This document shows, piece by piece, positions 33,909 through 45,067 of a stretch of 64,000 nucleotides of DNA (position 1 is its first letter; the number at the start of each line of letters is the position of its first letter). Location of the stretch: contig OX638135.1 in the NCBI GenBank assembly GCA_951804985.1, positions 9,129,058-9,193,057 of the forward strand. The letters run 5' to 3'. The notes under the pieces were generated by a model that saw nothing but the letters and a program-made list of their open reading frames with translations, had not been told where the DNA came from and did not search any database. This stretch comes from Dryomyza anilis (taxonomy: Eukaryota > Arthropoda > Insecta > Diptera > Dryomyzidae). The position numbers were made by a program, and so were the translations under genes.

Positions 33909-34444
33909 TATTACGAAAATTCAGTCTACGGAATACTTTTCTACGAGTTCGTATCACTGGATTGTGTACAAAATAAAAACGCACTAATATTTGGTTTTAA
34001 CTAGTATTATTTCAACTAGTATTAATTAACTTTATTTATTTAAATAACAACTTAAAGAATAATCACTTATATCAACTGCTGAATCTATACAATTAAGCTT
34101 AACAATGTTCACTCACGAGACGCACTAGTTCACTATCAAATCACAACTGAAGTACAGTGCCTCAGATGCGCGGCCTTATATACTGCAGGCATCAGTTCGA
34201 CACGTTTCGACAAGCTTCGACTTGTTTCGAGAACCTTCTATTCGTTTCGTGAATGACGCATGCTATTGGCATCTCATTCGCACTCATATGTTTTAATGTG
34301 CTGATCTTCCATCTCTTTCTCGCACATTGCATAGTGCGCTGAATGATCTTCCGTCTCTTTCTAACACATTGCTTAGTGCGTTGAATTGTCTTGTGTCTCA
34401 TTTATTATTGTTGATTGCTTGCACAGTGGAGCAAATTACCTCTA
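33909..34444 (-). mobile_element. 5' LTR of gypsy-type element
   Basis: 536 bp, paired with 28380-29207 with few substitutions. It has a ~43-bp tandem duplication (TGATCTTCCATCTCTTTCTC-type words, about 34300-34375) absent from the 3' LTR, and lacks the outermost ~10 bases (TGTTACGAAA). ATAT lies on both outer sides of the element (28376-28379; 34445-34448) as a 4-bp target duplication. No SINE is present here. Confidence 0.9.
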
Positions 34445-35214
34445 ATATATTTGTGCGTAACTTTTAAAAACCAAGGATGGGATCTTGTAGCAGAAACCTC
34501 ACAGATGATGAATTCGAAAACCGCTTTTCGATATCAATTCCTATTCGGGTTTTACTTGCATTTGAAGTGCATATCACTTTTTAATATTTAGAAAAATTTA
34601 TATATTTGTGCGTAACTTTTAAAAACCAAGGATGGGATCTTGTAGCAGAAACCTCACAGATGACGAATTCGAAAGCCGCTATGCGATATCAATTCCTATG
34701 CGGGTTTTACATGCATTTGAAGTGCATATCACTTTATAATATATAGACAATTTTATTTTTATTTTGCGTCACTTTTAAAAACCATGGATGAGATCTTGTA
34801 GCAGAAACCTCACAGATGATGAATTCGAAAACCGATTCGCGTTATCAATTCGTATACGGGTTTTACTTGTATTAAAAAATCATAAAATACCCGTTGTGAA
34901 TAACATTAGATTTTAATATATAACATCAATATAACATTCAATATAACATCAATTGGATTTACTGTAAACGAAATTCCGCGAATCGTTTTTCAAATTTATT
35001 ATCTGTGAGGTTTCTGCTACAAGATCCCATCCACGGCTTTAAAAGTGACGTGAATTTTAAAAAGTGATATGCACTTGCACTTCAAATGCATGTAAAACCC
35101 GTATGGGAATTTATAACGAAAAGCTGTTTTCGACTTCATCATGTCTGAGGTTTCTTCTACAAGATCCCATCTTTAGTTTTTAAAGGTGACGCAAAAATAT
35201 ATAAATTTTTCTAA
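34445..35214. repeat. ~155-bp tandem repeats, forward then inverted
   Basis: Forward copies with GGGATCTTGTAGCAGAAACC at about 34480, 34635 and 34790 (fourth copy at about 28250, left of the gypsy insert). From about 35000 the same words appear inverted (GGTTTCTGCTACAAGATCCC). A spacer of about 110 bp near 34880-34990 forms the turn. Confidence 0.85.
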
Positions 35215-35540
35215 ATATTAAAAAGTGATATACAGTTTACTTCAAATGCAAGTAAAACCCGGATACGAATTGATATCGTGAAGCGATTTTCGAATTCACG
35301 ATCAATGGGGTTTCTGCTACAAGATGAATTCAATACTTTTTGAAAGTGACACAAAAAAAAATATTTTTTGAAATTATTTCAAAATAAGGAACACACTTGC
35401 ATTTTAAATGCAATTTAAAACCGCAAACGAATTGATCCAGAAAAACGGTGAACGCACATATCCTTGGATTGGTCTCTTGTTTTACGTACATATCGATTTT
35501 TTTAAGTGTGCAAAATTTTTGTGATTTTTGTAGCACGGTG

Positions 35541-35864
35541 AAATAACTAAATAAATTACACAAAACAAATAACTAAAACCACAATAGCAATATCACAACA
35601 ACAACAATATAGCAGAACCGGTTTGCGCTGCCTGTGGACTTGCTGCACTCTGCACTCGCCGTTTTTTATTTGCAATTGCCAGCGCAAAGGTTGATAGTAG
35701 TTCGTTCCTCCCCCATCCTACTCCCCGCTAACAGCGTGCATAGTTGTGACTGCAAGAGTGCGTGACGAAGACAGTGGGCAAGGCATAACACTGACCACTG
35801 TTTAGCTTACGCTCTCATCTGTTCGTCTCAACTGTGCCGCTATTAGTATGTTTTAAATTCACCC
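35541..35864. other. Spacer upstream of the LINE; no gene
   Basis: Holds CAACAACAACAATAT-like simple sequence and a GC-richer stretch (35620-35800). It may include the 5' untranslated part of the LINE that starts downstream, but nothing proves this. Confidence 0.45.
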
Positions 35865-37222
35865 AGTAGCGAAAATGTCGAAAAACTTCCGTATAGACTT
35901 TTGCAACGTTCGCTGAGGTCGAATTTTTTCTCTGTGTATGCTCATGTGTCGGTCTATAGGCCTCATATAATGGCATTAGGTGAGACCTAGGTTGGCGAGG
36001 GTGCAGATCCACTGGATTTTCAAATACCGGGGTACCACCTACTGCCATTGTTCTCTGCCAATAAGGGTGTCGCCCTTTTTATTTCAAGTGACGTTGCGTA
36101 TCAGCAACAGCAGCAACATAGTGTTTCGGATAATGAATTTAATTCTATGTGGATTAAATTCAAAATCTTGCAAGACATCATGCACTTGTGTTTTATTTAT
36201 AGGAGTCCGAATCTAGATATGGTTTCTACCTGTAACAAGTTAGATGCCCTATCTGATTCGATTTCAAATATATTGGAACAATTTCCAGGCAGTGAAATTG
36301 TTGTTATTGGTGACTTTAATGTACACAACGCCACTTGGTTGAGCCACTCGGGTCTTCCAACACAGGAGGGTTGTTATGTTGAGCTGTTTGCAGAGTGCAA
36401 TCAACTCACTCAAATGGTGAAGGAACCGACGTACCTTCCACGCGTCGGTGGGCAGAACCTTAGTCTTAGACCTTTTTCTGACTTCGCATCATGAAAAATA
36501 TGATGTAAAAGTCCTTGCACCTCTTGGTAATTCCGACAACTGTATTATTTCCGCTGCGTTTTCGTATTCTAGTTTACGCGCCTCTTCAATTAAAGGTCCG
36601 AAGAGACTGTATGGCTTTACGAAAAAGCAAATTGGGATGCGTTAAATAATTTTTTAATTGGATATTGTGTTTCGCAGATAGAGACATAAATGACGCGGCC
36701 TTAATGGTACAAAATATTATTTTATTATGTATGCGGTGCTTCATACCTTATAAAAAGATTAGTATTAAACCCAAGGACCACTCTTGGTTTAATGAGACTT
36801 GCAGGATTGCAGTCGGGTCGAAAGAGAATATTGATACTGAGAGACTTTGCATACAGGCTAGGAATCGCTGTAATGCCGTGATCTCGCGCGAAAAGTTTCT
36901 ACACGAACAAAACGCGCGCAAAAAGAACCAGAAAAGAACCAGACGACGTCGTCTACACCAACTCTTATTATGAATGAAAGGTCCTAGCAAATCTCAATAT
37001 CAAAAAAGCCTCCGGGCCAGATGACATTTCGGCCCATGTGTTTAAGAAGTGCGCGTCAACGCTGGCTTGTCCGTTAACCTATTCAACATCTCCTACACGA
37101 CAGGAGTTTTTCCATCTTGTTGGAAGGTTGCCAATGTCCAGCCAGTTCCGAAAAAGGGCGAGGCCACGAACCCTGCTAATTACCGACTCATTGCAATATG
37201 CTAAAGTTCCACCTTGTGAATT
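35865..37222 (+). pseudogene. Jockey-like LINE ORF2, 5' part (endonuclease and RT start)
   Basis: Plus strand, several frames. The endonuclease begins near FRIDFCNVR, continues IMALGET, TAG stop, VGEGADPLDFQIPGYHLLP, then VVIGDFNVHNATW (catalytic GDFN) and, after a frameshift, LDLFLTS and LAPLGNSDN; the expected SDH His has become Asn. A linker follows with DHSWFNETCRIAV, then the RT start KKASGPDDIS and PANYRLIAI in further frames. LINEs copy RNA into nicked target DNA; this copy cannot code. It is cut at 37222 by a nested hAT cluster and resumes at 41440. Confidence 0.88.
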
Positions 37223-38592
37223 ATCTAGAGTAGGGATGCCCAACTTGCCTGCCCGCGGCTGACTGCACGGGCAATCGAGTGCTAGGCGAGGGGTATCTAC
37301 GGGCAGAAGTGATCGGGGATTGCAACGCAGAAATGAGCGGGGCTTTTAGTGTTGCATTTTTAGAAATTCCGGGAAATTTAAATGTCTATTTAAGAGTTTA
37401 ATTATTTTAGATTGGTTTTAACGGACCCATTTATATTGCTTATTATTTTGAATTACTAAAATATACAAATTTTAAAATTTTAAATAATTATACATTTTTT
37501 TTCATAACATGTATGTAATTTTCTCTTGAAAAAAATAATATATTATTTGTTATTATTCTGTAAAAGGTTTTGGGATATAAAATGTGTGTCTAAAGTGATT
37601 AAAATCTCAAACTTAACTAAATTCTAAAATAATTATTTTACATTTCTGCCCTATTTTACTTAAGAAATGATGCAACACTGAAAGAAGAGAGTGCGATGAG
37701 AGTACGGTGTAACAAAGAAAAACAAACTCTGACATAAATATAATTCGTTGTTTTGTACAGAAATTTACCTAGAATTATCCAAAAATACTGTATTTTGTGA
37801 AAAACATGTTAAAACCAAGTATTGAAACCGTAACCGAAACCGAAACCGATATCCATTTAAAACCGTTTCATTTATAAAACCGAAACCGTAACCGAAACCG
37901 TTATACGAAAATCAGAAATAAACCGATATCCAAAACCGATATAAACGGTTTCGGTTTTATACCGGTTTAAAACGGTTTTTAAAAAATAATAAAAAGAAAC
38001 AGAAAAACATATTTTATTTTATATAGAAGATCTTAAGTACAGGTCATGTTTAAATGTCATTTAATAAAATTTGAAGTTCCCAAAATAAAAATGTTTTGTT
38101 GTACAAAAATTCACATGTTGTTTTTTGAGAAACGATATTTCCAAAAACAACGGTATTTGGTCTAAAATTTGTTCTTTTGTTTCATTAATCGAATTAACAA
38201 CAAAACAACACCAGCAATTCCAAGCAAAATTTTTACGTTAAAAAATGATTCAAATTTTAATAATATTAGTTTTTTTTTATTTTATTAGTAAAATATGTAG
38301 GGGAGCTTGGGGTAAGTGGGACAAGTTTTGAAAAGTTCATTTGAATATTTATTATATTTTTTTAAAGGATCTATTCAATAGAATACTATTTATAAGTCTT
38401 TTAATGAATTTTTGACTGATGTTTCAAAACAGCTCAATTTCGGAAATAAACAAAACAATGGTAATGCAAGAAAAAATGTAAAAAAAGTTTCAAATTATTA
38501 ACATCTCAGTAACTATTTAAGGAAATACGAAAAATGAAGTGCAAGTTCGACTAGTTTAAACATTTCAAGTATAAGGCAGATATTTGTTTACA

Positions 38593-40179
38593 TTAGTGAT
38601 GATTAAAAATTTCTTGTTCTTGCATTTTTTTGAACGAGAACAAGATCGAGATTTTGCAAAAAAAAAGAACAAGAGCAAGTGCAAGACTAAGACTGCAAGA
38701 AAAGGATGACTTGCGTTTTTATGATTTTAATGTATTTATTATGTTTTTAAGGTAATAATGATATACAAAATAATTCATGATATTACTAAATATTGAACAA
38801 CAAGTAACAATGGAAAGCGTGCAAAATATTTATGAACGTGAACATTAATGAAGATGTGTGTTTTTTTTGTTTATTTCAATTCTAAAGAATATAAGCATCG
38901 TAAAAATAAGGCCTGTGAAGCACTTTTGAAGCGGTAAATAGCTTTAAAAGTGCTTCAAAAGTCGCTTCAAAAAAATAAAACAGACAAAACAATGTTTTTC
39001 TCTTTTCTTCGCTACGCTAGTTCGTACATCGATTGTGCATATGCACAGTGCTATGCACATTTTTATTTTACTTTTATATATAGTTTTTTTGTTAATTGTA
39101 AAATCATGAAGTAATAAAAAATAATATATGAACATTTTTCAGTGTGATATATTTAGCTGATATATTGCTTTTTCTGTTTTTCTTTTTTCACAAATCCGCT
39201 GATTCGTTTGAAAGTGCAACAACAACAAAAATGCGTATAAAGCAGCATCCAAGCTTTTGATAGAATTTTTGGCGGGAAATTTTTTGTTGTTGCCAACTAG
39301 AGAGCTGTACTAGATACATACATGTAGTGTGGTGCCATGCGTCTGTCAGTTGCGATGCGTCTGTCTGTGTCATGCGTCTCTCCGTTGTCATGCGTCTGTC
39401 TGTTTGTCATGCGTCTGTTTGTTGCCATGCGATGATACAGGATAGCAACGAAGAGTTGTCGTTGTGAAAGTGTGTGTATAAGAATCGTTATATTCTCTTC
39501 TTTCTGTTAGTATTCGCTTTGTAGCGTTTGAGTTTGTGTTCTCATGGTGTTCGCAAAGAAAAATGTTACTATGCAAGATATTATTTGAGTTCTATTGACA
39601 TACGGATTTTTTAATCTGTGACGAAAACAGAAATAAGCCTATACGAAATAATTCTTATATTTATTGTATATGTATATCGTATAATGTATGTCGTCGTTGT
39701 AGAACGAAAAGTCAAAAAACACATTTTTATGAAAAACTTAATTTTCGAGTTTGTTGATTAATATTATAAAAAGTAATTGATGCATTTTTAAAGTTGAAAT
39801 ATCAACTAATAGATTTACATTTTCTTATCAATTGACAGATACATAAAGAAGTTTGTAATAAATATTTAGCATTTTGAAAATGTATTTGGTGACTTTCGTT
39901 CATTTTATTATGGCCTTGAGATTTTGAATTGTATCGTCAACATCACTTGATTTATACAATTTTTTTATTAGTTAATTCTTGTTAAAATATAATTCAAATT
40001 TTTATGTTATTGGTTTTTTTTTTTGTTGTCAGTAAAATGTTGAAGAAATTGAAAATAAGTACAATTATTACAATTATTGTTCAAATTCTATTCGTTTCAT
40101 AATTAATATGTCTTTGATCTTTTATTTAAAAGATTAAGATTACCATTTCTTGTCTTGCTCTTGCAAATGATCATCACTA
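38593..40179. mobile_element. hAT-type element C, nested in B
   Basis: Ends TAGTGATGAT and ATCATCACTA, inverted. A perfect 8-bp duplication GTTTACAT lies at 38585-38592 and 40180-40187. Subterminal zones hold AAGAACAAGAGCAAGTGCAA / TTGCTCTTGCAAATGATC-type words. The interior has a CATGCGTCTGTCTG array and no believable gene. Innermost element of the nest. Confidence 0.88.
39335..39432. repeat. CATGCGTCTGTCTGTT short tandem repeat
   Basis: About six imperfect copies of a 16-20-bp unit CATGCGTCTGTCTGTT(TGT). Open frames on the minus strand here are composed of the repeat and not accepted. Confidence 0.8.
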
Positions 40180-41439
40180 GTTTACATATATTGCAGTTCA
40201 CAGAATTGTTGAAATTTAATTTCTTTGGCTTTTATGGATGAAAATTGTACAAAATTCTTCTTCTTTGCAATTCAGATCATATCTCAGGTGAAGTCAAAAT
40301 GTTGCTTTTCATTGGTTGTGGTCACGAAATTTTAAATTAAATTTTTTTCTTGGCGTAATCAATTAAATATTTCATATAACACAATATTTTTACTAAAATA
40401 ACAACAAACATTGTTTAAATTACGTTTCCCACTTTACCCCAGTATCATAATTTGATCATAATTTAGCACCATATAAAAAATGTGAAATTATTTGAAAAAT
40501 AGGGAAATAAAGATAATTTACACAAAAACCGAAATCAAAACCGAAACCGTAACATGGAACCGGTATACCGAAACCGTTTCGTTATAAAAACTTAAAACCG
40601 AAAACGTAACCGAAACCGATACGCGGAAAAAACCGAAATCGAAACCGTTATTCGTTTAGGTTTCAATCCTTGGTTAAAACCAATCTTTTATGTTTTTATT
40701 CTGTTTATAAAACTGGACAAGTTAACAAAAAATGTTATTGCAAAAGAGCCAAGTGAGTTATTAATATTTGTTTTTTAATTAATAAGATTTTTATAGTATA
40801 CATTAATCGTTTACATACAAAGTATACAACATTAAATGAAAATATAAATATTTAAATCATTAACTGAATGCTATGTTCTACTGTGCGCAGTCGACTTCAA
40901 CTCTACGCATTGAACCCCAATAGAAACTAGAAATTGTCGACCAATTCTTAAATTTACTTTATTTAGTTATTTTTAATTAAAACACTCTTAAAGAATGAGT
41001 GTATAATAAAAAAACAACATATTAACATTATTTTTTGAACAGTACTTGATATATTTTTAAAAGATTTGTTGCAATTGTGAAAAGTTCTAAAAATTTCCTA
41101 TTATTCTATCTAAAATAAATTTAAATGCCTCAAAATAAGTTTAAGAAAAAAAAACGTTTAGTTAAAATTCTATTTTACATTAAATAATTTGTAGTAAATG
41201 TGATACATTTAACAATTTATACTGGGGTGACTGGAGAACAAAGCAGCGCGGACCAGCTCGCACGATCGACTTTCGCAGGTCACACGCACTTATATTCGCT
41301 GCACTCGCTCTAACTCTAAAAATCCTCTCACCATTTCCGCTTCACCGATCTTCCCCTCGTCTAGCACCTTGCGTGCTGTCGTCGTGCCCGTACGGACACA
41401 ATGCCCGTACGGGCTGAGTTGGGCATCCCTAATCTAGAG

Positions 41440-42305
41440 CGATACGAATTACTTTCTGACCGTCAATACGGTTTCCGTAGGATCAGATCCACCGGTGACC
41501 TGATGGCAGTCCTCTCCGAAAAGTGAAATAATTGTATTCACCTGTTTGGGGTGAGTAAGGTTGTTGCTTTGGATATTTCCAAGGCTTTTGATCGAGTGTG
41601 GCATAAAGCCCTCGTTTCAAAACTAATTGCATATGGTGTCGGTGTTCTTTTACTCGATGGATATCGAGTTTTCTCCAGGGTCGTTCAATACGATTTGCGA
41701 TGGATGGTGTTCTTTCAGAACAACATTCCATTAATTCTGGAGTTCCGCAGGGTTCTGTCCTATCCCCGTCTCTATTTCTGGTATTTATCAATGACCTTCT
41801 GTCATTGACTCAGAACCCAATTCATTCCTTTGCAGATGACAGTAACATTTGTCATTCATACTCGTTCAACAAGCGTCTAAACTCTTTGAAGATGGAGAGT
41901 AAAAGACGCACTATGAATGACACACTCAATAATGACCTTAAATCAATCTACAAGTGGGGTGTTGCAAATAGAGTAGATTTTAATGCAAGCAAGACCCAAT
42001 GTTGTCTGTTATCTCACAAAAGAATGGATTCACACCTCCCTCCCCTTTTTATGGGCTCTGTGGATATTGCGCAGTCAGCTGCTCTTGACGTTCTGGGCAT
42101 ATCTATTCAATGTGACATCCGTTGGAATTATCACATGTTTGATGTGTCGAAAGAAGCGGCCAAGTGCCTCGGTGTTCTGAAATGGTGTAATACATACTTC
42201 ACTCTTGCTGACTTACGCATTGTCTACACCACCTATATTCGGCCCAAGATGAAATACAACTCGCGCATTTGGGCAGGGGCTTCAAAATCTTCTTTAGAGT
42301 TCCTG
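41440..42305 (+). pseudogene. Jockey-like LINE ORF2, 3' part (reverse transcriptase)
   Basis: Continuation of the LINE after the hAT nest. RYELLSDRQYGFRR, stop, VVALDISKAFDRVWHKAL (first catalytic Asp), frameshift, then GVPQGSVLSPSLFLVFIND and SFADDSNI (catalytic ADD), DLKSIYKWGVANRVDFNASKT and IVYTTYIRPKMKYNS. The reading ends at LEFLDTC near 42305, where a BEL/Pao remnant on the other strand begins, so the 3' end of the LINE is missing. Stops and at least two frameshifts make it dead. Confidence 0.93.
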
Positions 42306-42790
42306 GATACATGCTAGGTTTGTTGATTGCATCATCTTTTTTCCACCAGAGAAATCTTTGAACGTGGATGTCGGTGAAACATTTCGACGATGTCGCGGCA
42401 AATCGCTATTTGTTCAACTCTAAATCCGAGCAGCACGTCAACCAGCGAGTTAAGCAGATCTGGTCCAGTAAGTAGGAAGTCGTTTAGAGAACTACAGCTG
42501 GTTTTTGAGGCCGTATCCAATACCCGACGAACCTTTCCATGTTTGTTGGGGTTTAAAGTAACAAATATCGGTAGGTACCAACTCAAACTAGATTTTTTTT
42601 CGATTAAATAACTTTTAATTTTTACAGCGTATCCCTTTCTAATTAGATTATCTATCAGCGTGCTTTTTAATGCCGGATCCCTGTTCATTTTTTATTAAGA
42701 CACATCAATCGTTTTAACGGTAAGTGTATTTTGCAATTATTTGATCCATTTTTAAGTTTGTTTTGGCAATCCTAGATATTCCATCGAGTG
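42305..42790 (-). pseudogene. BEL/Pao reverse transcriptase fragment
   Basis: Minus strand: NRDPALKSTLIDNLIRKGYA, then LPIFVTLNPNKHGKVRRVLD, SSLNDFLLTGPDLLNSLV and DIVEMFHRH, the classic start of the Pao-type RT fold. After a frameshift, RFLWWKKDDAINKPSMYP continues to about 42305. It matches the same superfamily as 27030-27820 but covers an earlier part of RT, so the two need not be one element. Confidence 0.9.
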
Positions 42791-42936
42791 CACGTCTTCT
42801 CCATTTTGAATGTTGGAGACCTTCAGTGAGGTCCTCACAGATGCTTTTTTCAGTGTGCGTTGTATCGTCGGCCCATCGTAATCGGACCATCAATCACCAT
42901 TAATACCATTAATGCCCAGGACTGACAGAAGAACCC

Positions 42937-43950
42937 TCATCTATCTAGAAAGGCAAAAGTGACAAGAAAATGTTCTTTATGTTGAATACGAATAGAAATA
43001 ATACGACGCCGCATTCTTTGTTGGAGTAACATTTTCGCAGATGCACTGCGGAATTTTGTGCCCGTTTCATCGTACATTGCGCACTTAATTTGTGTAGAAA
43101 AATTGTCTGCGTGTATGTTTGTTTTCATCGATGCCCTTTTTGTGTTGAACGTTGCCGGTACCACGGAGCTGGCGGCATTTGCAATCTTAAATAGGCAATC
43201 ACTAAATGCATTGATGATAGGGACTCCATCCACTTTAATATGCATAGCCCAATTTAGTTTATATTGGCTGGACAGCTTTTCCAATAATTCTTTAAACAAC
43301 ATTCAGAGGTGCATTCATTTTACAAACCTCCATTGTTAAACAAATATTGCTAACAGACAGCGCAAACTCGATGATTGCTTCTAGTTTATATTTTGGCGGT
43401 GGAAACCATTTAGCCTTGTCTATCACGCGCTCAAGAATATAGTCAGGCCTACAAGAACATACGTAATGTCTGAATTATTTCAGACACCATTCAAGTTAAC
43501 ATTAATTTATTACAGTTTATTGTCAAGCCTGCCAGCTCGGTGCTATTTTCTAAACAACTTATAAACAGCGGCCAACCCGTTGAAGTGTGGAAGTTCCTTT
43601 GGAATTGCTTGCCACGCTGCCAGCTGAGCTGCTTTCGGCCATGCAGTGAATGCGAAATTAATTTATTGAGTGTTGAAAATTGTCGTGCGCCGTTGCACTG
43701 TCAGTCTGTGATATAATTTGGTATTTTCTCCTCCAGCATTTCCAATTGAAGATCCTGATTCCAGACTGTCCGTAGTTTGTTGGTCAGCCAATTTGCGTGT
43801 CATTTGAAAATTTGCAAGTTTGATAGCTGACTGAGTTTTCGCACTCTCGTCGCTACCTGTCAGTGTTGCCTTTTGTGTTGAACTTCAAAAGGGAAATGTG
43901 AGAGGATCTCCGGACATGCTTCGGAGACATTTTGCGGTGCTTGATTACGC
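42937..43950 (-). pseudogene. BEL/Pao gag fragment
   Basis: Minus strand, upstream of the RT fragment. A stretch LAAWQAIPKELPHF followed after a frameshift by GWPLFISCLENSTELAGL matches the conserved LPxFxGDPxxWPxF region of Pao gag. The frame 43302-42937 has FKELLEKLSSQYKLNWAMHI and FKIANAASSVV, typical of the next part. Protease and the stretch up to RT are missing or unreadable (42790-42937). No LTR seen. Confidence 0.8.
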
Positions 43951-45067
43951 GAAGCCGATGGAAATGTTGCGTTATACGATGCACAGTGTGCCCAAACGCT
44001 CTTAAATCGGGTGAAATTCAGTATGTCGGAACCACTCAACCGATAAAAATTTAAAAAGTGTTGTACAGAGAGAATTTGAGAGAACTTAAGTTTTGGAATT
44101 GGAGTTTGTATCTTTAATAGTTATGGAGATAAAAATCAGTAAAGTTGAAATTTTTTTCATGAAAAATCTTTCAAAAATTGTAAAAAATCCAAAAGTTATT
44201 CGATTTTTTAAATTGTTTTGTTTATGGAAAACTTACATTGAGATCTAAAAAAAATGTGCTTACATGAGAAAATATCTTGTGTAGTTTTAAAGAGATAGGA
44301 TTGAACATGATTTTTTTTTTTAATTTTTGAAGACTTTACTTTACATATTGTTACATAGATTATACATTTTATCATGAAATCAAAATATGTGTAAGGGACT
44401 TTTATAAACAATTAACACATAAATCATAAACTGAAACCCGTTTTAAAATAACTCAGTGTGCAGAGGTCCGAACGTCTTTTTTTGTTGTAATTTTTTTTTT
44501 TAAATACAGGGGACGTCATTTTTTTCGCTTCGGTCGAAAAGTGCAATTCTCCCAATTACAGTTACTTATATTTAGGGGAGCCCGGGGCTAAGTCGACACT
44601 TTTGATAAAAAGTGCCAACAATATTTTTTTTTCTTCAAAAACAGTCATTTATGTGAATTATATCCTTCATGGTCCTAACACAGATTAACCAAAGCCTCAT
44701 TTAACATTTAGTCTTAGTCTTACTCTTACTATGTAATTAATGAAAAATCAAAGAATTTGTGAAATCAATGAATTTGTGAAAATCAATGAATTTATTGACT
44801 CCTGGTATTCGGTAACCGGATCATAAAGAGGTCTAATATTTTCCACAAATTAAAAGACTCATATGTACTAATCACAAACAAATTTTGAACCACAAAAATG
44901 ACATTTTAAAATGTAGGTGGCCGTCGGACATGGAATGCTCCATATATACATTTTATTTCAGAAAATGTTGGTCCTGGTGAACAATTTTGTAATAAATCAA
45001 TCAAAATTCATTATTTTCATTATTTTTTTCGAATTTCTCATTCTATGATACCATGTAAAAATAAGGT
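43951..45067. other. No gene recognised
   Basis: AT-rich spacer. At about 44574 it carries GGGGAGCCCGGGGCTAAGTC, related to GGGGAGCTTGGGGTAAGTGG at 38300. Nothing coding is seen. Confidence 0.5.

Larger units (their letters stand above)
28049..35540. mobile_element. Foldback element with ~155-bp repeats, split by a gypsy element
   Basis: Both ends start CACCGTGC when read inward, followed by TTTTGCACACTT and AAAATCGATATGTACG. Inverted homology covers 28049-28380 and 35215-35540. Between them lie direct ~155-bp repeats (GGGATCTTGTAGCAGAAACC, TGATGAATTCGAAAACCGC, TTTGAAGTGCATATCAC) in forward orientation up to about 34880 and in inverted orientation from about 34990. Without the gypsy insert the element is about 1.43 kb. 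No transposase and no clear target duplication are seen. Confidence 0.78.
37816..40672. mobile_element. hAT-type element B, nested in A
   Basis: Ends CAAGTATTGAAACC and, inverted, CAAGGATTGAAACC. A perfect 8-bp duplication GTTAAAAC lies at 37808-37815 and 40673-40680. Both subterminal zones are filled with AACCGAAACCGTAACCG-like repeats, in the same orientation on both sides (37826-37980; 40525-40660). No transposase recognised. Without C it is about 1.26 kb. Confidence 0.9.
37231..41431. mobile_element. hAT-type element A, inserted in the LINE
   Basis: Terminal inverted repeat TAGGGATGCCCAACT / AGTTGGGCATCCCTA, 15 bp, perfect. An 8-bp target duplication ATCTAGAG lies at 37223-37230 and 41432-41439, and RT reading resumes right after it. 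Subterminal regions are GC-richer (GCCCGCGGC; GCCCGTACGGGC). No transposase is found. Outermost of three nested elements; without B it is about 1.34 kb. Confidence 0.93.

Noticed and set aside
35815..36048. 77-codon open frame on the minus strand near the LINE
   Set aside because: It is the shadow of the endonuclease start on the plus strand, where family motifs are recognisable.
42332..42688. Possible cellular gene on the minus strand
   Set aside because: The LNPNKHGKVRRVLD and LLTGPDLLNSL motifs identify it as BEL/Pao reverse transcriptase.
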